NCBI GenBank assembly: GCA_949127645.1
Contig: CASBQM010000396.1
Span: 1 to 6,552, forward strand
Direction of reading: 5' to 3'
DNA from: Synechococcales cyanobacterium PMM_0036
GTDB lineage: Bacteria > Cyanobacteriota > Cyanobacteriia > Elainellales > Elainellaceae
DNA length: 6,552 nucleotides
Positions 1-5,397 of the stretch are shown here, one piece after another. Both the position numbers and the translations under genes were made by a program. The notes beneath the pieces are model-generated. The model did no database searches, was not told the origin of the DNA, and was given only the letters and a program-made list of their open reading frames with translations. Every line of letters begins with the position of its first letter. The first letter of the stretch is position 1.

Positions 1-1
1 C

Positions 2-349
2 TGCGTTCAGGTCAATGTGAGCGCCATTCCCAATCAGCTTGTTTACCATCAAGGCGAGGTAGTTGCCACCACAACCGTCGATCCCAAAGCCATGCCGGAA
101 GACGAGCTGAAAATGCGAATCAATCAAATGATTACCGCCGCACAGTTCCGAGCGCGCCAAGCCGGAATTGTGCCCGAAACCATCCAAATTGCTAGCCGCG
201 ATCGCCTTTATAGCTTTTTAGAGCAGCTTAAGAAAGTCGAGCAGCCTGTAGAAGTTCAGGCGATCGCGGCTGAAGATGCTTACACTGCGGGCATTCAGCT
301 TGATCTACAGGCAGAGCAAGCCGGACAGATCCTATTTGGAACCCCGTAG
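2..349 (+). CDS. C-terminal part of a DUF3084-like protein (5' end outside window)
   Basis: The frame is open to the left edge (codons from base 2) and ends at TAG 347-349, so this is the last 115 codons of a longer gene. A GTG at 17 lies in frame but is probably an internal valine. The peptide has the pattern I recall from the C-terminus of cyanobacterial DUF3084 proteins: NQLVYHQGEVVATTTV, then a helix with INQMITAAQFRARQAG, a stretch ending SFLEQLKKVEQPVEVQAIAAEDAYTAG, and a final strand LDLQAEQAGQILF. Full-length members carry N-terminal membrane segments and a coiled coil; neither is visible here. Their function is unknown, with a cell-envelope role only guessed. The gene is followed by a 411-bp spacer, so it is probably not in one transcription unit with dnaK. 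The family call is from memory of the motif and is fairly but not fully secure. Confidence 0.7.
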   Translation, partial: CVQVNVSAIPNQLVYHQGEVVATTTVDPKAMPEDELKMRINQMITAAQFRARQAGIVPETIQIASRDRLYSFLEQLKKVEQPVEVQAIAAEDAYTAGIQLDLQAEQAGQILFGTP

Positions 350-395
350 GACAGAACTCAGCAAAGACGGCAAACTCACCAGTTCCTTACGGTTC
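339..395 (+). other. Possible imperfect hairpin over the stop codon of the first gene
   Basis: Nested complementary arms surround the stop: GAACC 339-343 with GGTTC 391-395, GTA 346-348 with TAC 388-390, GG 349-350 with CT 386-387 (one wobble), and GAACT 354-358 with AGTTC 381-385. They leave a 22-nt loop. Bulges at 344-345 and 351-353 weaken it, and no T-run follows, so it is not a standard intrinsic terminator. It could slow transcription or protect the 3' end, or be chance. Read by eye; no folding energy was computed. Confidence 0.25.
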
Positions 396-515
396 ACCCC
401 CATTCCGTCGATCGCCAAAATCCTTAAACTAAGAGCATTAGAGCAATTTCAGAGGCAAGAATTTGGATTTACCTACCTTGAAGCTTTCAGAGCCACAATC
501 TCTGCCCTATCTTCA

Positions 516-543
516 ATCTAAAATCCAAAATCCAAAATCTAAA
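516..543. repeat. Four tandem heptamers ATCYAAA
   Basis: The units are ATCTAAA (516-522), ATCCAAA (523-529), ATCCAAA (530-536) and ATCTAAA (537-543), followed by a degenerate ATTCCCA. The outer copies share a T and the inner copies share a C. Heptamer arrays (STRR type) are known in cyanobacterial intergenic DNA and usually vary in copy number between strains. No function can be inferred. Confidence 0.85.
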
Positions 544-697
544 ATTCCCAAACCGTCCTGATCTTTGTTCGGTAAACACCCCTTCATCAGATGGATAAAG
601 GTACACAGTATATAAGTAATGCGGATATGAAGGCGTGGCGATCGCTGCGCGTTGGGGCATTCGATACTGTGCCGACCATCATCAAGGGCGCGGTTAG

Positions 698-725
698 CAG
701 TTAGTCATTAGTTATCAGTTAGTCA
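698..725. repeat. Direct 10-bp repeat CAGTTAGTCA in a TTAG-rich stretch
   Basis: CAGTTAGTCA occurs at 698-707 and 716-725, 18 bp apart, with TTAGTTAT between. The region 693-725 carries several TTAG tetramers. TTAGTCATTAG-like strings are common cyanobacterial spacer repeats. It sits 35 bp before the dnaK start, so it would lie in the dnaK promoter or leader; a regulatory role is possible but unproven. Confidence 0.7.
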
Positions 726-746
726 GCATAGAGCTACGTTAGAACC

Positions 747-750
747 GGAG
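747..750 (+). promoter_or_regulatory. dnaK ribosome binding site GGAG
   Basis: GGAG lies 10 nt before ATG 761. It supports that start, as does the N-terminal sequence MAKVVGIDLGTT, which matches the family. Confidence 0.7.
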
Positions 751-760
751 TAATCGATTT

Positions 761-2653
761 ATGGCAAAGGTTGTTGGAATAGACTTAGGGACGACAAACT
801 CGTGCGTTGCAGTTATGGAGGGAGGAAAGCCCACCGTTATCGCCAACGCCGAAGGGTTTCGCACTACGCCTTCTGTAGTGGCATACGCCAAGAATGGCGA
901 TCGCCTGGTGGGGCAAATTGCCAAGCGTCAGGCCGTGATGAACACGGATAATACCTTTTACTCCGTGAAGCGGTTTATTGGTCGTCGCTTTGATGAAATT
1001 ACGAATGAGGCGACTGAGGTTGCCTACAAAGTGCTGAACGTGGGCGGCAATGTCAAGATTGACTCTCCAGCTCAGAGCAAGCAGTTCTCGCCTGAAGAAA
1101 TTTCGGCTCAGGTGTTGCGGAAGCTAAAGGAAGATGCCAGCAAGTATCTGAACGAAGAAGTGACTCAAGCAGTCATCACCGTTCCGGCATACTTCAATGA
1201 CTCCCAGCGTCAGGCAACCAAAGACGCAGGTAAGATTGCGGGTCTAGAAGTGCTGCGGATCATCAACGAGCCAACGGCTGCTTCTCTAGCATACGGTCTA
1301 GATAAGAAGAGCAACGAGACCGTCCTCGTGTTCGACTTGGGCGGCGGTACGTTTGACGTATCTATTCTAGAAGTCGGTGACGGCGTGTTTGAGGTATTGT
1401 CTACGTCAGGCGATACCCACTTGGGCGGTGACGACTTCGACAAAAAAATCGTAGACTTCCTGGCTGAAGGCTTCCGGAGCGCCGAAGGCATTGATCTCCG
1501 CAAAGACAAACAGGCTTTGCAGCGGTTGACTGAAGCAGCAGAAAAAGCCAAGATCGAGCTGTCTAGCGTCACTCAGGCTGAGATTAACCTGCCCTTCATC
1601 ACCGCAACGCAGGACGGGCCCAAGCACCTCGATACCACGTTGACCAGGGCTAAGTTTGAAGAGCTGTGTTCAGACTTGATCGATCGCTGCCGCATCCCCG
1701 TCGAGAACTCGATGCGGGATGCTAAGAAAGACAAGACCCACATTGACGAAGTGGTTCTTGTGGGCGGCTCCACTCGGATTCCGGCAGTGCAGGAGCTAGT
1801 GAAGCGCATCTTGGGAAGAGACCCCAACCAAACGGTGAACCCTGACGAAGTGGTTGCTGTGGGTGCGGCAATTCAGGCAGGCGTGCTATCTGGTGAAGTT
1901 AAAGACATTCTGTTGCTTGACGTGACTCCGCTCTCTTTGGGCGTAGAAACCTTGGGCGGCGTGATGACCAAGATCATTCCTCGTAATACTACCGTTCCTG
2001 CCAAGAAGTCGGAAGTCTTCTCGACGGCGGCTGACGGTCAGAGCAATGTGGAAATTCACGTGCTGCAAGGCGAACGGGAAATGTCTAACGACAACAAGAG
2101 CTTGGGAACCTTCCGTCTGGACGGCATTCCTCCCGCTCCTCGTGGCGTTCCCCAAATCGAAGTCATTTTTGACATCGACGCAAACGGCATCTTAAACGTT
2201 CGGGCAAAGGATAAGGGCACAGGCAAAGAGCAGTCAATCAGCATTACGGGGGCTTCTACTTTGCCTTCCGATGAAGTTGAAAGAATGGTGCGTGATGCCG
2301 AAAACAACGCCTCGACGGACAAAGAGCGCCGCGAACGCATTGACCTGAAGAATCAGGCTGACTCCTTGGCTTACCAAGCCGAGAAGCAGATGACTGATTT
2401 GGGTGACAAGGTTCCTGCTGAGGAGAAAGCCAAGGTTGACGAGCTGGTGAAAAATCTGCGCGATGCCGTCACAGTAGAAGACTTTGACAAGATCAAGTCT
2501 CTGACCACCGAACTTCAGCAAGTCTTGTACACGATCGGCAGTAGCCTCTATCAAGGTGCCCCTGGTGAAGGCATGGGCAACCCCGAAGGTGGCACACCTC
2601 CGACCGGTGGCGAAGATGATGTAATTGATGCTGAGTTCTCTGAAGATAAGTAG
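761..2653 (+). CDS. dnaK: Molecular chaperone DnaK (Hsp70), cyanobacterial DnaK2 type
   Basis: This is the cytosolic ATP-driven Hsp70 chaperone that binds unfolded segments and works with DnaJ and GrpE. At 630 aa it has normal bacterial length. The nucleotide-binding domain spans about residues 1-381: phosphate loop GIDLGTTNS (6-14, Asp8), Lys70 in SVKRFIG, Glu170 in INEPTAASLAYG, FDLGGGTFDVS (191-201, Thr197) and VVLVGGSTRIPAV (331-343). The interdomain linker is DILLLD (382-387). The substrate-binding domain begins DVTPLSLGVETLGG (387-400), and a helical lid follows from about residue 500. The tail ends GEDDVIDAEFSEDK, including the acidic end usual for this group. From memory it is very close to Synechocystis DnaK2 (sll0170), the main housekeeping paralogue; cyanobacteria also carry DnaK1 and DnaK3. 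No dnaJ or grpE is visible nearby, and no CIRCE element precedes it. Confidence 0.97.
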   Translation: MAKVVGIDLGTTNSCVAVMEGGKPTVIANAEGFRTTPSVVAYAKNGDRLVGQIAKRQAVMNTDNTFYSVKRFIGRRFDEITNEATEVAYKVLNVGGNVKIDSPAQSKQFSPEEISAQVLRKLKEDASKYLNEEVTQAVITVPAYFNDSQRQATKDAGKIAGLEVLRIINEPTAASLAYGLDKKSNETVLVFDLGGGTFDVSILEVGDGVFEVLSTSGDTHLGGDDFDKKIVDFLAEGFRSAEGIDLRKDKQALQRLTEAAEKAKIELSSVTQAEINLPFITATQDGPKHLDTTLTRAKFEELCSDLIDRCRIPVENSMRDAKKDKTHIDEVVLVGGSTRIPAVQELVKRILGRDPNQTVNPDEVVAVGAAIQAGVLSGEVKDILLLDVTPLSLGVETLGGVMTKIIPRNTTVPAKKSEVFSTAADGQSNVEIHVLQGEREMSNDNKSLGTFRLDGIPPAPRGVPQIEVIFDIDANGILNVRAKDKGTGKEQSISITGASTLPSDEVERMVRDAENNASTDKERRERIDLKNQADSLAYQAEKQMTDLGDKVPAEEKAKVDELVKNLRDAVTVEDFDKIKSLTTELQQVLYTIGSSLYQGAPGEGMGNPEGGTPPTGGEDDVIDAEFSEDK

Positions 2654-2662
2654 ACTAGTCTA
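2651..2662. repeat. 12-bp perfect palindrome on the dnaK stop codon
   Basis: TAGACTAGTCTA reads the same on both strands, and its first three bases are the dnaK TAG stop. It is too short and loop-free to be a terminator. It could bind a dimeric protein or be chance; a 12-bp palindrome is not rare enough to claim function. Confidence 0.5.
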
Positions 2663-2686
2663 GCTGACTGACAGAACTCAAACTGC

Positions 2687-2733
2687 CCTCACCCTAACCC
2701 CTCTCCCATACTGGGAGAGGGGTTAGGGTGAGG
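2687..2733. repeat. Perfect 21-bp inverted repeat; possible dnaK terminator
   Basis: The left arm 2687-2707 begins CCTCACCCTAACCCC and the right arm 2713-2733 ends GGGGTTAGGGTGAGG. They are perfectly complementary over 21 bp around ATACT; the A and T of the loop can add one more pair. The element starts 33 bp after the dnaK stop. Sequences of this kind (CCCTCACCCTAACCCCTCTCCC) recur as dispersed palindromes in cyanobacterial and some other genomes, and this copy looks intact. In RNA it would form a very stable stem that could stop transcription or block 3' degradation, but no T-run follows, so intrinsic termination is uncertain. Confidence 0.9.
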
Positions 2734-2794
2734 TAGTTGCTTCTTATTGCCAAATGCGGAACAATCGTAAGCGTTAATTTAACCGCAGAACGCT

Positions 2795-3748
2795 TTGAGA
2801 AACGCTCTGGTCAATATCGCTGCAAGGCTTCCTGCTCCACTTAAGTCAGGCGATCTCCTCTGGGTCATTGCCCCTAGCGGAGCTTTGCGAGAGCAAGAAG
2901 CATTTCAGGAAGGTGTAAAGATCTGGCGATCGCGCGGCTACCGAGTTGAGCTAAGTCCGGGCTACGATCGGCGCTGGGGCTATCTGGCGGGAACTGAAGA
3001 GAGGCGATCGCAGCTTACCCATGCCCTCACCGATCCAGAATGCCGGGGCATTCTTTGTGCCCGTGGCGGCTACGGGGGCGCAAGAATTTTGGAAGATTGG
3101 CGGTGGTCTGGTTTAGAATCTAGCTCTGAACCGACTAGCTCTGAATCCACTGGCGCTGCATCTAAGTGGCTGATTGGCTTTTCAGATATTACGAGTCTGC
3201 TTTGGAGTTTTAGCATTCAGGGAATTTCTGGCGTTCATGCCCCTTTGCTGACGACGATCGCCGCTGAACCCGACTGGTCACTACAGCGCTTATTTGATTG
3301 GGTTGAAGGGCGATCGCTGCCGCCCTTAAAAGGAGAAGGCTGGGGAGGAGGGGAGGCTAAGGGCATTTTGCTACCTGCTAATCTGACTGTGGCGACGCAC
3401 CTATTAAATACTCCAGCTCAACCCAATCTAGAGGGAGTGATTCTGGCTTTTGAAGATGTTTCTGAAGCGCCCTACCGGATCGATCGGATGTTGACTCAGT
3501 GGCGTATGAGCGGTGCTCTTAAGGGAGTTCGTGGCATTGCTCTAGGGCGATTTAGCCAGTGTGAGCCGCCCATCCACATTCCCAGTTTCACCGTTGCCGA
3601 AGTGCTACGCGATCGCCTAGGTGATTTGGGCATCCCGATCGTTTCGGGTTTGCCGTTTGGGCATGATGGCGAGAATGCAGCTCTGCCTGTGGGCATTCCG
3701 GCTCGTCTAGATGGAGATCGGGGTGAGCTGAGCATAAGCGTGAGCTGA
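2795..3748 (+). CDS. LD-carboxypeptidase, peptidase family S66 (LdcA-like)
   Basis: Family S66 enzymes cut the L,D bond before the terminal D-alanine of murein tetrapeptides during cell-wall recycling; some relatives (MccF) instead cleave microcin C-like peptides. The N-terminal block PLKSGDLLWVIAPSGALRE (15-33) is typical. All three catalytic residues are present: Ser130 in IGFSDIT, Glu220 in LAFEDV, His290 in GLPFGHDGENAALPVG. CARGGYGGARIL (88-99) is also a family block. There is no signal peptide, so it is probably cytosolic. At 317 aa the length is normal, with a Ser/Thr/Glu-rich insertion at about 108-123 made by an in-frame duplication. The frame opens after TAA 2780-2782, and TTG 2795 is the first usable start; there is no ATG before residue 232 and no clear ribosome binding site, so the start is uncertain. 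The stop lies in a 17-bp tandem repeat. The S66 call is firm; LdcA versus MccF substrate is not settled. Confidence 0.92.
   Translation: MRNALVNIAARLPAPLKSGDLLWVIAPSGALREQEAFQEGVKIWRSRGYRVELSPGYDRRWGYLAGTEERRSQLTHALTDPECRGILCARGGYGGARILEDWRWSGLESSSEPTSSESTGAASKWLIGFSDITSLLWSFSIQGISGVHAPLLTTIAAEPDWSLQRLFDWVEGRSLPPLKGEGWGGGEAKGILLPANLTVATHLLNTPAQPNLEGVILAFEDVSEAPYRIDRMLTQWRMSGALKGVRGIALGRFSQCEPPIHIPSFTVAEVLRDRLGDLGIPIVSGLPFGHDGENAALPVGIPARLDGDRGELSISVS
3122..3151 (+). repeat. In-frame 15-bp tandem duplication inside the carboxypeptidase
   Basis: AGCTCTGAACCGACT (3122-3136) is followed at once by AGCTCTGAATCCACT (3137-3151), 13 of 15 bases identical. Read in frame it encodes SSEPT then SSEST (residues 110-119), a polar loop between ILEDWRWSGLE and KWLIGFSDIT, ahead of the catalytic serine. 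The length is a multiple of three, so the frame is kept. Confidence 0.85.
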
Positions 3749-3769
3749 GTCTAAGCGTGAGCTGAGCAT
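3723..3769. repeat. 17-bp tandem repeat (2.8 copies) across the carboxypeptidase stop
   Basis: Units are GTGAGCTGAGCATAAGC (3723-3739), GTGAGCTGAGTCTAAGC (3740-3756) and the partial GTGAGCTGAGCAT (3757-3769). Because 17 is not a multiple of three, the second unit is read in a shifted frame, GTG AGC TGA, so the stop of the carboxypeptidase comes from the repeat. The array fills nearly all the space up to the convergent leuB stop at 3771. No strong hairpin was seen, so there is no obvious bidirectional terminator here. Confidence 0.92.
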
Positions 3770-3770
3770 T

Positions 3771-4850
3771 TTAACCCAGGGCTTGGATTAGGGCTGCACC
3801 CATTTCTTTGCAGCCGACCAGCTTCATGCCGGGAGACATAATATCGCCCGTGCGGTAGTTGGCATCCAGCACAGTCATCACCGCTTGCTCTAAGCGATCG
3901 CCTGCTTCCGGCTCATCCAGACCATAGCGCATCATCATGGCAGCACTCAGGACTTGAGCCAGAGGATTTGCCTTATCCTGTCCGGCAATATCGGGTGCAG
4001 AGCCGTGGACGGGTTCAAATACGCCAGGTCCCGAAGCTCCTAGACTGGCAGAGGGCAACATACCGATACTGCCCGTCAGCATAGCGGCTGCATCGGAGAG
4101 AATATCGCCAAACAGGTTGCCTGTCACGATCGTGTCAAACTGCTTAGGAGAGCGCACAAGCTGCATTGCCGCGTTGTCTACGTAGAGGTGCGATAGCTCT
4201 ATGTCGGAATAGTCGGCGCTGAGTTGAGTAATGCGATCGCGCCAGAGTTGCGAGACTTCCAGCACGTTGGCTTTGTCTACCGAGCAGAGTCTACTGCCGC
4301 GCTTCCGAGCTGCTTCAAAGGCGACCTTGCCTATGCGATCGATTTCGCTTTCGGAGTAGACCATCGTATTCACGCCGCGTTTCTCACCGGTTTCGGTGGT
4401 AAAAATTCCTTTAGGCTGTCCAAAATAAATGCCGCCCGTCAGCTCTCGCACCACCATAATATCCACGCCTTCTACGACCTCGCGCTTCAGGGTAGAGGCA
4501 TCAATGAGCTGCGGCAAAATTTTAGCGGGGCGCAGGTTGGCAAACAGCCCCAGTCCAGCCCGCAGACCCAACAGACCGCGCTCTGGGCGTAGGTTATTGG
4601 GCAACGAATCCCACTTGTAGCCGCCGATCGCCGCCAACAAAACGGCTTCGCTATCTTTGCAAATCTCTAGAGTCTCGTCAGGGAGAGGATTGCCTGTGGC
4701 ATCGATCGCCGCTCCGCCCATCAGCGCCTCTTTGAAGCTAAATTGCAGGTCGAGCTGTTCCCCCATGCGCTTCAGCACGGCTACCGTCACCTCCATAATT
4801 TCGGGTCCAATGCCATCGCCAGGAAGAAGGGTAATGCGGTAGTGTGTCAT
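3771..4850 (-). CDS. leuB: 3-isopropylmalate dehydrogenase
   Basis: LeuB oxidises and decarboxylates (2R,3S)-3-isopropylmalate with NAD+, giving 2-oxoisocaproate in leucine synthesis; it is a cytosolic homodimer that needs Mg2+ or Mn2+. At 359 aa it is of normal length. The N-terminus is LLPGDGIGPEI (8-18). Substrate residues are Arg97, Arg107 and Arg135, with Tyr142 in RELTGGIYFG (135-144) and Lys193 in VDKANVL. Metal ligands are Asp225 (YVDNAAMQ), Asp249 and Asp253. The dehydrogenase signature runs from NLFGDILSDAA (245) to SASLG (271), and the NAD-binding block EPVHGSAPDIAG spans 279-290. It starts at ATG 4848-4850 with no clear Shine-Dalgarno sequence. On its strand TAAAAT (complement of 4885-4890), about 35-40 nt upstream, could be a -10 element, but no good -35 was found. 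The 98-residue gene lies 109 bp upstream in the same direction, so co-transcription is possible. Confidence 0.97.
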   Translation of the reverse strand: MTHYRITLLPGDGIGPEIMEVTVAVLKRMGEQLDLQFSFKEALMGGAAIDATGNPLPDETLEICKDSEAVLLAAIGGYKWDSLPNNLRPERGLLGLRAGLGLFANLRPAKILPQLIDASTLKREVVEGVDIMVVRELTGGIYFGQPKGIFTTETGEKRGVNTMVYSESEIDRIGKVAFEAARKRGSRLCSVDKANVLEVSQLWRDRITQLSADYSDIELSHLYVDNAAMQLVRSPKQFDTIVTGNLFGDILSDAAAMLTGSIGMLPSASLGASGPGVFEPVHGSAPDIAGQDKANPLAQVLSAAMMMRYGLDEPEAGDRLEQAVMTVLDANYRTGDIMSPGMKLVGCKEMGAALIQALG

Positions 4851-4926
4851 GAGTCGTAAAAAGAGGGTCGGTGGGCGATTCAGTATTTTATCTCAAATAA
4901 GGGGGCGATCGGGCACTGACCGGACG

Positions 4927-4974
4927 CTCAATCTTGCAGCAAATTAACCTTGCAGCAACTCAATCTTGCAGCAA
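4927..4974. repeat. Three tandem 16-bp units across the stop of the 98-residue gene
   Basis: Units on the + strand are CTCAATCTTGCAGCAA (4927-4942), ATTAACCTTGCAGCAA (4943-4958) and CTCAATCTTGCAGCAA (4959-4974). The first and third are identical; the middle differs only in its first six bases, and the CTTGCAGCAA core is kept in all. The third unit encodes the last residues (LLQD) and the TGA stop of the minus-strand gene. The other two lie in the spacer toward leuB. Confidence 0.93.
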
Positions 4975-5256
4975 GAAATCAATTTGAGGAATCAGCGGGT
5001 CTTGTACCATACCCACGCCGATAAATCCCCATCGCTTTATTAAAGACTTGAGCTGGGTGCCCGGAATCGACTCGACCGAAAACCGATGGGCAACCTCGCC
5101 ACCGTGAGTATTCAAGTAGCTAAGGGCATCGGCGTGTTCCTTAAACATCAGCAGGTATCCAGAGTCGGAGGGCGTATCCGCGTTAGGTTTAGTACGCGCC
5201 ACAAGATACTGACCATCTGCCCTAGAGCGAACGAGATAAAAGGTTTGGGAAAGCAT
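4960..5256 (-). CDS. Conserved-looking cyanobacterial protein of unknown function, 98 aa
   Basis: I do not know a function for this protein. The start FYLVRSRADGQYLVAR suggests a beta hairpin, followed by a loop with NADTPSDSG (25-33), a strand GYLLMF (33-38), a helix KEHADALSYLNTH (39-51), a strand RFSVESI (58-64), and a C-terminal segment LKSLIKRWGFIGVGMVQDP (69-87) ending IPQIDFLLQD. There is no signal peptide, no membrane segment and no cysteine. The order strand, helix with DALxYL, strand with VESI recalls small cyanobacterial DUF3110-like or SseB-like proteins, but that is a weak resemblance. The composition and orderly pattern support a real gene, and I recall similar cyanobacterial hypotheticals. 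The start ATG 5254-5256 has no clear ribosome binding site. It is divergent from the HdrB-like gene and upstream of leuB. Confidence 0.75.
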   Translation of the reverse strand: MLSQTFYLVRSRADGQYLVARTKPNADTPSDSGYLLMFKEHADALSYLNTHGGEVAHRFSVESIPGTQLKSLIKRWGFIGVGMVQDPLIPQIDFLLQD

Positions 5257-5284
5257 TGGGTAGCAAACGGCAACAAACGTATTA

Positions 5285-5294
5285 GTAAATTTAC
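5285..5294. promoter_or_regulatory. 10-bp palindrome in the divergent promoter region
   Basis: GTAAATTTAC is a perfect palindrome in the 141 bp between the 98-residue gene and the HdrB-like gene. Such a site could be an operator for a dimeric regulator serving both promoters. AT-rich 10-bp palindromes also occur by chance, and no matching -35/-10 pair was recognised on either strand. Confidence 0.25.
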
Positions 5295-5397
5295 CTCAAA
5301 ATCTCCTCGTGACTCTTAAGGGAGTATGACGAGACAGACATTTGAGGAGCAAAGACCGCATGATAGAAGAGAGAGGACTACACAAGATACAAGATTC

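Larger units (their letters stand above)
350..760. other. 411-bp spacer upstream of dnaK, no convincing gene
   Basis: No coding frame here resembles a protein I know. An open frame running to 521 starts inside the upstream gene and reads as non-protein-like sequence. The spacer contains heptamer repeats (516-543), a HIP1 octamer (638-645) and a direct 10-bp repeat (698-725). An AT-rich patch, TATATAAGTAAT at 609-620, could contain a -10 element, but I see no matching -35 at a normal distance. No inverted repeat of the CIRCE type (TTAGCACTC-N9-GAGTGCTAA) is present, so HrcA control of dnaK is not supported. No tRNA or recognisable small RNA was seen. Confidence 0.6.

Noticed and set aside
276..521. 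81-codon + strand frame overlapping the end of the first gene and running into the spacer
   Set aside because: It overlaps a supported gene in another frame for 74 bp, has no ribosome binding site, and resembles no protein I know.
516..543. Heptamer array considered as a CRISPR or iteron array
   Set aside because: Units are only 7 bp with no spacers and no cas or replication gene nearby; it is a simple tandem repeat.
651..676. Weak hairpin GTTGG..GCA with TGCCGAC before dnaK
   Set aside because: It needs a two-base bulge and a wobble pair in a seven-pair stem; not better than expected by chance.
350..760. CIRCE operator or tRNA gene in the dnaK leader
   Set aside because: No TTAGCACTC/GAGTGCTAA pair and no cloverleaf or GGTTCGAATCC-like T-arm was found.
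1210..2554. Several minus-strand open frames of 73-120 codons inside dnaK
   Set aside because: They mirror the highly biased dnaK coding strand, lack recognisable motifs and would all overlap an essential, intact gene.
3310..3362. Gly-rich segment LPPLKGEGWGGGEAKG in the carboxypeptidase as an inserted cyanobacterial intergenic repeat
   Set aside because: The DNA (CCCTTAAAAGGAG...) looks repeat-like, but a PLxGxxWxGG pattern before the ANLTVATHLL block is normal for the family as I recall it, so no insertion is needed.
4224..4842. Plus-strand open frames inside leuB
   Set aside because: They are antisense to a complete leuB with all its active-site residues; the sequences show no domain features.
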